DNA from: Nemertoderma westbladi
Taxonomy: Eukaryota > Xenacoelomorpha > Nemertodermatida > Nemertodermatidae
Length of the DNA: 64,000 nt
Assembly: GCA_032718475.1 (NCBI GenBank)
Contig: JAUCBJ010008975.1
Span: forward strand, 1-64,000
Reading direction: 5' to 3'
Of the stretch, positions 1 through 9,500 are shown one piece after another. Below the pieces are notes generated by a model that ran no database searches, had not been told where the DNA came from, and saw nothing but the letters and a program-made list of their open reading frames with translations. A program made the position numbers and the translations under genes. The first letter of the stretch is position 1; the number at the start of each line of letters is the position of its first letter.

Positions 1-425
1 ATGGAGAACGCGTCCTTGGTCTCTGGATCCACTCCTCGAGCGCGTCTATAAAGATGCATTCCTTCAAATTCGTCTCTAGCTGCAGGTAAGGGTTCGTTTA
101 CCGTCAAATATTGCAGCGTATGATACAATCGGCGTATTTCGGTGTCTGGATCCTCGCAAATGTCGCTAGCGTCGCATAACGCATCGTAGGGATATAACGC
201 ATTGAATTCTGCGCGTAATTCCTCCGTTCTTTTGTTGTATGCGTCCAACTGCTGTCGCGTAACATTCGGGTCCGCCTTGGATTTAGCGAGCTTGGCCGTA
301 CTCCTAGCCATACTCTCCACTCCAAACACACTAAAGTTTTTAGCTCCATAACGATTGAATGGCGCCTGGTGCTCTTGTTCTTGCGTAAACCCTTGACGTA
401 ACTCTTTATACATCTTCTCCGCCAT
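1..425 (-). CDS. Unidentified ORF downstream of BEL-1 pol, 3' end outside the window
   Basis: An ATG at 425-423 opens a frame that stays open to base 1 (141 complete codons; the protein starts MAEKMYKELRQGF). It is hydrophilic and rich in Arg, Glu and Ala, with no signal peptide or membrane segment in the visible part, so nothing here supports an envelope protein. I do not recognise a family. It lies on the same strand as gag and pol. A copy of the element's palindromic repeat sits in the gap (787-807), which suggests it belongs to BEL-1 as an accessory ORF. A splice-acceptor-like site lies 43 bases upstream. Alternatives are the start of a neighbouring element or of a host gene. Confidence 0.5.
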   Translation of the reverse strand, partial: MAEKMYKELRQGFTQEQEHQAPFNRYGAKNFSVFGVESMARSTAKLAKSKADPNVTRQQLDAYNKRTEELRAEFNALYPYDALCDASDICEDPDTEIRRLYHTLQYLTVNEPLPAARDEFEGMHLYRRARGVDPETKDAFS

Positions 426-467
426 CGTATACGAATATATATGTGGTTACATATCGTTACGTTTCTA

Positions 468-487
468 CTAGATGAAGCACAAAATAG
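468..487 (-). promoter_or_regulatory. Candidate splice acceptor before ORF3
   Basis: On the minus strand a T/C-rich stretch ends in TTCATCTAG and is followed 43 bases later by the ORF3 ATG. Together with the consensus donors in the gag leader this could make a spliced ORF3 mRNA. This rests on sequence only, with no transcript evidence. Confidence 0.35.
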
Positions 488-786
488 AGGTTAGATGTGA
501 GGTGACTTAGAGTTTGTCGGCTTTGGCTCAACTCTGCTCTAAACCCCAACCCATTTTGCCTAATGATTTCGGGTTCGCGTGATTTCGCACTGGCTCCTAA
601 TCCAAAAAATGTGCCGATAAAAAACGAATTCCGGGTAAACTAGCCGCGAGTCTAAAATACTCACCTTTTAATTTCCCAAACTACATTTCCCAAGAAAAAT
701 AGTGCAGTCGAGAATTAATTGGTCTAAATAATAGTAGACACGACTACGTAGAACAAGGCCGATTTTCTTTTTCCAAAAAAATTTAT

Positions 787-807
787 CGGTAGGCTCGCAA
801 GCCTTCC
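787..807. repeat. Palindromic repeat, copy in the pol-ORF3 gap
   Basis: One of seven copies of GGAAGGCTTGCGAGCCTACC (element coding strand), with inverted arms AGGCT and AGCCT around TGCG. This copy lies outside the main ORFs. Confidence 0.85.
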
Positions 808-1160
808 ATCCGCTCTTGTCCTCCCCAATTTTAATTTTTTATCTAGCTGTATTCTAGAATTTGCTTTTAATGGAGAATCGTTTTTCTTAAATTTAAATCC
901 AAATAAATGGATTTGTCTAATAATTTTTGAAAATTGTCTCACTTGTGGGTTCCAAGTGGAATTCCATTCCTACTGTACACACAATCCCGCTCCTATGTGA
1001 TACATAAGGGTACTACCCTCCATGTTCACGTATAAAGACAATGGAATTCCACCGCTGTCTCTATCTACAGTGAAGAGGATTACAAATGCATGTACAGTAA
1101 TACAAATACAAATAACTAAAATACAGTAGGTCTATGTGGCGGCCAATTAAGGTCCCACAT

Positions 1161-4100
1161 CTATTTACTAATATTGGGTGGAGATTTGTAGTCTCCCGTC
1201 TCGTTTCTAGTCTCCTCGAGGAGTACGAGACGTTGTACAGGCCTATCTACGGTACGTCCGTCGATAGTCCTTACAGTAACTGTCCTCACTACACCAGATG
1301 TAGGGTGCGTGGTCAAAATGACTCCAGTCAGCCAAAACCGTCTTTTCAGATTAGCTTCAGCCAATAAAACATGGTCACCACGTCTTAAACATCGGGTATT
1401 TAGATACCAAGAGGTTCTGGTCGAAATAGAGGGCAAATAATATTTCTGCCATATTTCCCAGAATTTATTTGCAAGCAATTGAGTGATTTTCCAAGCCTTG
1501 TTGCCGTATCCGTCACTATCAACGGGTACCGAAATGGGCAACAATGTCGTCGGCGCCTGCATAAGCAGGTGCGCTGGTGTCAAGGCAAACTGTACGTCGT
1601 TATTGTCTGGGATCAAAGCGATCGGTCTAGTATTTAAGATTGCTTCGATTTCTATTATTAACGTCGTTAGTTGGTCGTCTGTCAAGATGTGTTGCGTCGG
1701 TACGACTTTAGCCATAGCTGTCTTTATTGAGCCAATCAGCCTTTCCCAAACGCCGCCTCTCCACGGACTGTCTGGAGTGTTGAAATTCCAAACAATACGG
1801 TGAGGACGTAGTTCCTCGGAAATCTGGTTTTGGTCCAATTTTCTCAAAGCTCTGGTTATTTCGTTTCGTGCACCCACAAAGTTTGTCCCTTGGTCGCAGT
1901 ATATGGATTTGACCAATCCACGTCTAGCGATAAATCGCCGTAAGGCTAGGATAAAGGCATTGGTGGTCAAGTCTGTCACTCGCTCTATATGGACAGCTCT
2001 GCTGGCCATGCAAGTGAAGATCAATCCCCAACGTTTTACCTGTACCCTTCCGCGTTTCGCGATTATGGGTCCAAAACAGTCTATCCCTGTCTCAGTGAAA
2101 GGGGGTCTAAACGCCTGTAATCTAGCTAGTGGTAGTTCACTCATTTCTTGGTGTCCTATCCTCGCGTGCACCTTCTTACAAATAATACAGTTCCGTGTTA
2201 CCGAACTCAGTGCCTTACTAGGTCTAATCAGTACAAACCTCGAGCGTAAGTGTGATAGACAGTGGTGTCTACCTACGTGTTTGAGTTGTACATGTGCGTC
2301 CAGTATCATAGCGCGCTGTAACTCATGGTGTTGCGGTATGATGATAGGATACCTAAAGTCAAGTGCAAAGTCGATGTTTTGGAGTCTGGACTTGTGACAA
2401 AGTAAGCCCCGATAAATAATCGGACTCCAAATCAAAATCGGTGAAGACTTAATCTGTTTACCTTGTTTGATCGCTGTGAACTCTCGTGCGAAATATCGCA
2501 ATTGATAATGTCGAATGATATCAACTTCACAGTGGCCAATTTCCTTTAAGGTAAGTCTTCTAGGAAAGTCGCGTTTGCCTCTGGCATATTGTCTCAATCG
2601 TTTGAGCCATGCTAACTTGCGGCATGCGTCAGTCCATGATCTAGTTAGGTTCACTATCCTGTCAACGTAAGTGTTGGTGACGTCATCAGGTAAGGTGTAG
2701 TCGTAGTGTGGATACTTGTCTGGACTTGGTAGGCCCACGGGCCTTCCGGTAGGTTTGTCTGAGTCCCCAAGTACGTCAATCTCTACGGTCTTACCTTTAC
2801 CGTCCGCACCTAATGTGTCGACTGGCAGTAATGGTTTCAACTCTACAGTGTCAGTGTGTTCCTGTGAGCCTGTAAGCTTCCTAACCTTAGTCACACGTTT
2901 ACCTGTAGGTAAGTCAAGTACCTTCTTCGAGCGGAGTGTAATCCCTGTGGCCACACCTTTGTCGTCCAAAGAAGTCAAATTCGGTAAGTCTCTAAAGGTC
3001 CGCTCCAATGGGTCTTCTAATGGAGTGTCTAGTAGACAGTCTGGTGAAGCGTCTGGTGAACAGTCTGGCGAGACGTCTGGTGAGACATAGCGCGGAACAT
3101 CCGGCGAAATGTCCTGTCGTCGGTCCCAAAGTCTGTCTAGCGTAACTTCCGTCAGAAAGTCTGGTCTAAAGTCTGGTCTAAAGTCTGGTGGACAGTCTGT
3201 CGAGATGTCTGGTGGAAAGTCTGGTGAGACGTCCGGTAGACATTCTGTCGAGAGTTCCATCAAACAATCTGGCGAACAATCCGGAGAACAATCTGGTGTC
3301 TCTTCTGGTGAATAGTCTGGCGAGTAATCTGGTGAACAATCTGGCGAAACGTCTGGTGAAATCTCCCGCGGAACATCCGGCGAAGGATTCGTACAAGCGT
3401 CTGGTCGAATGTCTGGTGAGACGTCTGGCGTGATGTCAGGTCTAGCGTCCAGGTCATCAGATTTCGTCCGTCCTTTTTTCCTCTTGACCTTGGCGTTGGC
3501 TTTCGCTTTAGACTTGACAACCTTGTCGAGTTTTATCTCGGCACCCTCTGGTATGGTGTTGGTCGTCGCGTCGAATAACGGTGGCCATTCGTCCGATGGT
3601 CGCTGTAGGAAATCGGGTCCTCTAAACCAAAAGGATTTATTGTCCGGTTTACAAAAGTCAAGCGGTTGCATCCCCCGTGACGCGATGTCAGCTGGGTTCA
3701 GCTTCCCTGGACAGTGACGCCAATCTTGTTTGAGCGACCGGTCTAATATTTCAGCCCGTCTGTTGGCTACGAAAGTCTTGAACTCAAATGCTTCGTTGTT
3801 TATGTACCAAAGTACCAACGTCGCATCCGTCCAATATGTGACCTTCAAGTTAGCCTCCAGCTCGCGTTGAACTAGACTGACAATATCGGTGGATATCATC
3901 CCGGCTTGCAGCTCCCCACGAGGTACAGTCATATACTTCAATGGCATTGTTCTAGCCCTTGAAGTAACGAGAGACACATCGTAGCTGTCCGATGTCACTT
4001 GTCGTCTAAGGTATAAAGTAACCCCCAATCCATCCTTGCTAGCGTCACTAAAGCTGTGAAGCTCTAAATCGGCAGGAAAGGTGGTTTGCAAAGGAAAGTA

Positions 4101-6530
4101 TACCCTTGGTATGGTATAGTCTTGTAGGAACGTCAGTTGGGCTTCCCAGTCCCTCCATCGCTCAGCTAACTTTTCTGGGATGGGATCGTCGCATTCCAGT
4201 CCGGCTTGCCAAATGCTGCGGAGTATGATCCTAGCATGTAGGATCACTGGACTAATGAAACACAACGGGTCATACAATCGACTCATGGTCGATAAGCAAG
4301 TCCTCTTAGTGAGAGGTCTAGTCTGGTCGTTGGACCTTACACGTACCCTAAAATTGTCGGTGTTAGGGTCCCAACTAAGTCCTAATACTTTGGTCATCGG
4401 CATAGGTTCTAGGTCTAAGTCCAAGTCACCTCCACTGCGATCCATCGGGTCAAATGAGTTCACCAGTTCGGGTTCGTTGGAAGCGAACTTCGTCAGGTGA
4501 AATCCGCCCTCAGCGAGACAATCCTGGAGTTGGTGTGCTATGGTTGTAGCGTGCTCCAAGGTGTCACAACTCTTGAGGCCGTCATCCACGTAGAAATCTC
4601 GTTCCACGGTCCGAACTACTTCTGGGTCAAATTGGTCTCGTCTGTCCAATGCTGTCTGCTTTAATGCGTACATGGTGCAGTTGGGGCTATCCCTGGCTCC
4701 GAATACTCTTACCTGCATTTGGTAAGTTTCTGGCGGAAGTTGTAAGTTTCCGTCCAGATACCAAAGAAACCTCAAACTGTCCCTGTCCCGCTCCAAAGCC
4801 TTAACCTGGTGAAACATGGCCTCTACGTCACAGGTGAAAGCCACTTTGCGTTGTCTAAAACGCATTAGGACTCCCATGAGGTAATTATTCATATTCGGTC
4901 CGTCCATCAGTTCGCTGTTCATAGACATCCCTTGGTAAAGCGCGGCGCAGTCGTTGACTACACGCAACTTGCCAGGTTTGTCAGGGTGTCGAACAAAATG
5001 ATGTGGCAGGTAATATGTCTGGTCTGTGGTTACCTCGGGATTTAACATCCTAATGGCGTATCCCTTTTGGAGATACGTCTGAAGTTGTGCATTGTATTGC
5101 ATATGGGCCGTCTCGTCTCGCAACAATCGCTGCCTTATTGATTTGAGTCGCCTCAAAGCAAGCGGGTAATTGTTAACGAGTTTAGGTTGTCCATTGCGCC
5201 ACAACATACCAACCTCATAGTGGCCATTCGCGGTCTGGCGAATGGTATCTCTCATAATATTTAATGACCGTTTTTCCTGTTCTGACATAGCGGTCTCGTA
5301 ACTACCGGGTTCTGCTGAGTCCTGTTCCAACCATTGTATGGTCCGTTCAGTCAGCAGTCGGTCAAGCGCTGCTTGCACTGCGCCATGGTCCTCGTCCACG
5401 TCTTCGTCCTCTGCGGTGGCTAGTGTCAATGCGTCTGGTAGGCTCGCAAGCCTTCCGGTGTCACTAGTCGGCGTCGAATCGTCGTGCGGCGGTTTGGCAA
5501 CCTTTTGATCTGTCGGTAGGCTCGCAAGCCTTCCAAGATCAACGACTGGTGTCGAAGCCTGGTGGGTGGGGTCAATGACCTTTGGATTTTTCAGTAGGCT
5601 CGCAAGCCTTCCAAAATCCTCGTTCATCGAGTCATCCACAGCAACAACCCTTTGGTCTTCAGTAGTCAATACAACCTGGTCTACTGCAAGTAGTTGTAAG
5701 TCAGAGGTCCGTATGGTCGTGTCCAGATCGGTTACATCAGTATCGGTGGCGTCTGCATTAGCGACGCAGGTCTGTCGTAGTGCCGTCCGTACAATTGGAC
5801 CACAGGAGTGTGAAGGAGAATTATCTATCGTGTTAGTCAATAAACTACACATACTCAAAACGTCGTCCTCCTGGTCACTTACCTCTAGTGAACGTATTGG
5901 TGCTCTAGTATACCAACCTATGGGAGTTCTACATGCGTAGGGGTTGCCCGCTGTAATAACAGATGGGCGTGTCTCCCATACCTGATGTAAGTTAAACTGG
6001 TCTGTCCCAATTAACATCGCAATAGAACGATAATTAACAGGACATTCCGGTATTCCAAGGTGTCGGAAATACTTACGATCTTCCGGTGATTGCTCTGGCA
6101 CAGGGCCGAGCAAGTTACTAAAGTCCTTCGTAGCTGCAAAGGTCAAATTTCTTACCGGAAGTAATGAGCGCTCCTCCTTGCTGTGTTCCGCTTTGGAAAG
6201 AAGAGTGTCTAAAGTTAGTTTTACTCTCGTCACAGGGATCGCTCTCTTACCATGCATGCTACTTACAGTATACTGAGCAGTCTTACCTTGACTCATGTCC
6301 GTAACTACGTCGGCTACTTGTTCGTCGACATAACTATGCGATGACGCAGAGTCTAAGATGGCGTATATACGCTTGCTCCCTCGGGTTCCGGTAATCTTTA
6401 TAGGAATCACGCTAAACCCTTTCAGTTGGTTCTGTGTGAGGAGCGTTATCGATGGCTGTTCCTCACCTGCATGCACGTAGAAAGTGTCGTCTTCCTCCTC
6501 GTCCTCGTCCGATGATCCTGACTGATCCAT
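1161..6530 (-). CDS. pol: BEL/Pao pol polyprotein (protease-RT-RNase H-integrase)
   Basis: 1789 residues, complete. DUF1758-type aspartic protease near residues 35-210, with active-site motif LDSASS in place of the usual DTG/DSG. RT near 475-680, with the catalytic Asp in AFTCDVEAMF and the motif FYVDD near 647. Then peptidase A17/RNase H (SFSDAS, YWTDATLVLWY, HCPGKLNPADIASRG). A Pro/Asp repeat tract spans about 1030-1170. The integrase has an H-H-C-C zinc module (about 1410-1450) and a D,D,E core seen as TGIDCFGP, YCDQGTNF and GGVWERLI. DUF5641 ends the protein (about 1690-1780). The first ATG lies six codons after the gag stop, in the same frame. It would supply the enzymes for reverse transcription and insertion of the element. 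All catalytic motifs are present, so it could be functional. Confidence 0.93.
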   Translation of the reverse strand: MDQSGSSDEDEEEDDTFYVHAGEEQPSITLLTQNQLKGFSVIPIKITGTRGSKRIYAILDSASSHSYVDEQVADVVTDMSQGKTAQYTVSSMHGKRAIPVTRVKLTLDTLLSKAEHSKEERSLLPVRNLTFAATKDFSNLLGPVPEQSPEDRKYFRHLGIPECPVNYRSIAMLIGTDQFNLHQVWETRPSVITAGNPYACRTPIGWYTRAPIRSLEVSDQEDDVLSMCSLLTNTIDNSPSHSCGPIVRTALRQTCVANADATDTDVTDLDTTIRTSDLQLLAVDQVVLTTEDQRVVAVDDSMNEDFGRLASLLKNPKVIDPTHQASTPVVDLGRLASLPTDQKVAKPPHDDSTPTSDTGRLASLPDALTLATAEDEDVDEDHGAVQAALDRLLTERTIQWLEQDSAEPGSYETAMSEQEKRSLNIMRDTIRQTANGHYEVGMLWRNGQPKLVNNYPLALRRLKSIRQRLLRDETAHMQYNAQLQTYLQKGYAIRMLNPEVTTDQTYYLPHHFVRHPDKPGKLRVVNDCAALYQGMSMNSELMDGPNMNNYLMGVLMRFRQRKVAFTCDVEAMFHQVKALERDRDSLRFLWYLDGNLQLPPETYQMQVRVFGARDSPNCTMYALKQTALDRRDQFDPEVVRTVERDFYVDDGLKSCDTLEHATTIAHQLQDCLAEGGFHLTKFASNEPELVNSFDPMDRSGGDLDLDLEPMPMTKVLGLSWDPNTDNFRVRVRSNDQTRPLTKRTCLSTMSRLYDPLCFISPVILHARIILRSIWQAGLECDDPIPEKLAERWRDWEAQLTFLQDYTIPRVYFPLQTTFPADLELHSFSDASKDGLGVTLYLRRQVTSDSYDVSLVTSRARTMPLKYMTVPRGELQAGMISTDIVSLVQRELEANLKVTYWTDATLVLWYINNEAFEFKTFVANRRAEILDRSLKQDWRHCPGKLNPADIASRGMQPLDFCKPDNKSFWFRGPDFLQRPSDEWPPLFDATTNTIPEGAEIKLDKVVKSKAKANAKVKRKKGRTKSDDLDARPDITPDVSPDIRPDACTNPSPDVPREISPDVSPDCSPDYSPDYSPEETPDCSPDCSPDCLMELSTECLPDVSPDFPPDISTDCPPDFRPDFRPDFLTEVTLDRLWDRRQDISPDVPRYVSPDVSPDCSPDASPDCLLDTPLEDPLERTFRDLPNLTSLDDKGVATGITLRSKKVLDLPTGKRVTKVRKLTGSQEHTDTVELKPLLPVDTLGADGKGKTVEIDVLGDSDKPTGRPVGLPSPDKYPHYDYTLPDDVTNTYVDRIVNLTRSWTDACRKLAWLKRLRQYARGKRDFPRRLTLKEIGHCEVDIIRHYQLRYFAREFTAIKQGKQIKSSPILIWSPIIYRGLLCHKSRLQNIDFALDFRYPIIIPQHHELQRAMILDAHVQLKHVGRHHCLSHLRSRFVLIRPSKALSSVTRNCIICKKVHARIGHQEMSELPLARLQAFRPPFTETGIDCFGPIIAKRGRVQVKRWGLIFTCMASRAVHIERVTDLTTNAFILALRRFIARRGLVKSIYCDQGTNFVGARNEITRALRKLDQNQISEELRPHRIVWNFNTPDSPWRGGVWERLIGSIKTAMAKVVPTQHILTDDQLTTLIIEIEAILNTRPIALIPDNNDVQFALTPAHLLMQAPTTLLPISVPVDSDGYGNKAWKITQLLANKFWEIWQKYYLPSISTRTSWYLNTRCLRRGDHVLLAEANLKRRFWLTGVILTTHPTSGVVRTVTVRTIDGRTVDRPVQRLVLLEETRNETGDYKSPPNISK
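3025..3440 (-). repeat. Degenerate 12-bp repeat inside pol, coding SPD(x)
   Basis: About 35 degenerate four-residue units of the type SPDC, SPDV or SPDF, from TCTGGTGAA-like units on the plus strand. The tract sits between RNase H and the integrase zinc module and keeps the frame, so it would be a flexible acidic linker of about 140 residues. BEL-3 has a short, different repeat at the equivalent place (42695-42765). Confidence 0.85.
5436..5612. repeat. Three palindromic repeats in pol (GRLASLP/GRLASLL)
   Basis: Copies at 5436-5456, 5514-5534 and 5593-5612, spaced 78-79 bases, in the linker between protease and RT. All are read as GRLASL(P/L) in the pol frame. Flanks are only loosely alike, so this is more than a simple tandem array. 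Confidence 0.9.
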
Positions 6531-6551
6531 ATAGTCGGTATAAAAGGTTCA
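6531..6551 (-). promoter_or_regulatory. gag-pol junction: in-frame TGA, six codons, pol ATG
   Basis: Reading on the minus strand, GAG ATC TGA ACC is followed by TTT TAT ACC GAC TAT and the pol ATG, with no change of frame. Pol could be made by readthrough or reinitiation, or the TGA may be a recent nonsense mutation, for example of CGA. BEL-4 here has gag and protease/RT in one continuous ORF. Confidence 0.7.
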
Positions 6552-9500
6552 GATCTCGCGCGGCGCACGCTCCTTATAAAGCGCGTCGCATCTAGCCGCT
6601 TTATCTGGATGCTCTCGTCGAAAGCGTCTGGTCGGAGTATGACTGGTTGTGTGAAGCAACGCGTCATGGTTACGTCCACACAGAGAACATGTATCGTCGC
6701 TCGGGCAATCCTTCCGGACGTGTCCTGGCTTCATACATCTCCAACAGGAATCTAGAGATCGGATTTGGAGTCTCCTCTCCTCGATCCCTAACTCTTTAAA
6801 AGCGCGACATCCACGTAGTTTATGTCTGCTATGGTTTCTGCCGTTCCGCTCGCAGTATGAGCATCCCACAAAGTCCGCCGGCAACTGTTGTCGTGGCTGC
6901 GTGGTGCCGATAGGCGTCAGAACTTTAGAAGTCTCAGTAGGGGTGGCGTAAGTAACGGCCTTCGCGTTCGTCGGAAACGGTTTAGTCCGATTCGGCGCAA
7001 TAATATATCCTTCCGCCGCGATATGGTGATCGGTATAGTTCGATCGAGTCTCGATCACGGCCTCCCGTGAAATCAGTTGATAGACATCGGTGAGTTTTAA
7101 TAACCCTCCGGCCTCTTCACGCTGGTACTCGATGCGTCGCCATTCTCTTCGTAGTCGATGGTGAAGTCGACCGATTATTCGAATGAGAACCGTCGGTGCG
7201 TTAGCGTACTCGAGTTGTCCAATAGATCGTAAAGTCCCTATAGCGTTCTTGATTTCGTCCGCGAGTCGTAAAAGGTCGATCGGTTTCGAAATGTTGCCTC
7301 CTCTGCAGAGGTCTTCAATAATGGATTTAGCCATGGCGACGTTACCTCCGTAAATCGAATATAAACGGTCGTACGCCAACTCGAAGGCATCGGGAACTCC
7401 AATAAAGGTTTCCGCTAATCGTTTCGGCTCACCAGACAGAACTTGGAGCAAGTAATTAAACTTCTCCGTCGAGGTGAAAGCACACTTAGCGATCTGGGAC
7501 TCTACGTAGTCTACCAGTGTGTGCCAGTGTTTCGCGTTGCCAGTGAACTTCGGCGGTTGCTGTGCCGGTAATCCGTGTCTAGCCGCGATTTTCGCAATCT
7601 CGCTAACCAAATCCAACTGTCCGCGTCCCTGTTCGGCGGCGTCGTCCAGTCGCTCCCTTCCGCGCGTTGTTCGTCGGTAGGAATTATTAACGGGATCATC
7701 TTCTCGATGTGTCGGAGTCCGTCTAGTCTCCTGTTCTCTCCTCGGTGGTCGATGTTGTCTAGGTTGTTCCAACTCCACGCTGGTTCGTGATCGATCCGAC
7801 GGTTGCGCTTCGAGCCGCTCTTCTATCTGAGCTAGTCGGTCCGTTACAGGTCGCATTATTTCGGCGAGTCTGTTGGTGCTGATCGCTTCCGCTGGTTGCA
7901 ACGTGGGTTTCTGTTGGGGTGTTGCTCGAGGTGGATTGTCGATGTAGGGATTCGTCGACCTCTCCTCTCGTTTGTAATCTTCCGCCGCTCCAGTACGGAA
8001 TATTTCCTGTTCCGTCGACTCCGAGTCGCTAGATGAGTCGCTGTCGTCCGGATAAGGTGGCTGGCGGGTTTGTGTCCGGCGTATTATTCTCGATTTCGGC
8101 CGTTGTGGTCTGGAATCTACGGCTCTCCATTGTTCGGTAGGCTCGCAAGCCTTCCACGAAGTCGTAGGTCTCGCTATACGTTGTCCGATCCCGTGGGTAC
8201 TACCCACATCCATCCTCCTCCGTAGTTCGGTAGGCTCGCAAGCCTTCCACGAAGTCGTAGGTTGCGTCGAACATTGTGTCAACGGTCGAGTGAAATAGTC
8301 GGGTTTCGTAGTCGGTCTGTAAATAACTAGATTTGCACAGCACGTCACAGGTTTAACTTGTAATGGTTTACTCACCTGTTTAATGGTCATAAACGCAGGT
8401 TCCTCTCTTCCTACAAGTAGACTACGACTTACTGTAGGTGGACTAGTTATGTTACCTGCTAAAATTGGCGATGAAGTCGCCCTAGGTTGCGGTATTTCCG
8501 TCACAACAAACCTGTTGCCTTGCGTCGAACGCACAGGCGTTATTTCCTTAGGTTTCGTAACGAAGACCGGTTTTATCGGAGTCGTGGGTTTGAGCATAGG
8601 AATAACTTGGGGAAAACGTTTACAGTAATCCTCGACGAACTCCTCTCCTCGATCTATCGCTCCCACACTTCCTTCCTCGATTCGCCTTTGTATTCCGCGA
8701 TATCGAGCTTCCATACGATCCAGGGCAGACAAGTCGTGTCCAGTTCGCGATCTTATAGATCTATCTCTCGCGTCGAGTTCGAGGTCCGCTTGCGCGTTCG
8801 CTGTCTCGCGCGATCTACGATTCAATTCGAACTGTAGTTGCATCTCCCTTTCGCGTCGATCCGCTACTTGTTGTTGTGCCGCTAACTCCGCTTCCTGTAT
8901 AGCTAAACGAGCGTTTATTTGTCGCGCCTCCAACTTGGCACGAGCGTCGGATGCTGCTTTCTTCCGTGCTAACTCGTCGGCTGCTGCCGCCGCTTCTCGC
9001 GCTAAGTCCTCCTCCAGTCTGCGCATTTCCGAAGCTTCGAATTCGGCTTGCGCCTTGAGTTGCGCAATTCTTGCCTCGTCCTCTCTATGTTGTTTCTCTC
9101 CTTCGATGGCGATCTGTGCCATCTGGTGTTGCGCTTCTTCCTCGGCGACTTGTTGTCGGCGTGCAACCTCCTGTTGTTGTCGAGTAATTACAGACGCTGT
9201 TTTACTAACGTCGCCAACGTTGCCAACGTCGCTCCGTACGCTAACGAACGATCTATCCAGTGGTGGATGTTGGTAGGCTCGCGAGCCTTCCGTAGTGAGA
9301 ACTTCCGTCGTCCCTCGCGGTTCGACTTCCGGTTCGTCGATCGGTACGCCGCATCTACGAAGAAAATTGGTCAGCGTTTCCAACCTTCCGTCCAGGCAGT
9401 AGAGTTCTTCTTCCTCTTCGGGTTGTAACAACGCGTCCGAAACTGACTCACCTAGCAGTTGGTCAAACTGCTCCTGTTGAGCCAATCTTATTACTGACTT

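Larger units (their letters stand above)
426..1160 (-). other. Gap between BEL-1 pol and ORF3
   Basis: AT-rich, with no convincing gene. It holds one palindromic repeat (787-807), a 13-bp inverted repeat (956-968 with 1040-1052, each arm centred on TGGAATTCCA) and an acceptor-like site near 468. A 72-codon ORF at 942-724 reads GRLASLP through the palindrome but has nothing else recognisable, and I do not call it a gene. Confidence 0.6.

Noticed and set aside
1-425. Envelope gene of BEL-1
   Set aside because: No signal peptide, membrane segment or Cys pattern in the visible 141 residues.
426-1160. 3' LTR of BEL-1
   Set aside because: No stretch is repeated upstream of gag in 10017-12560.
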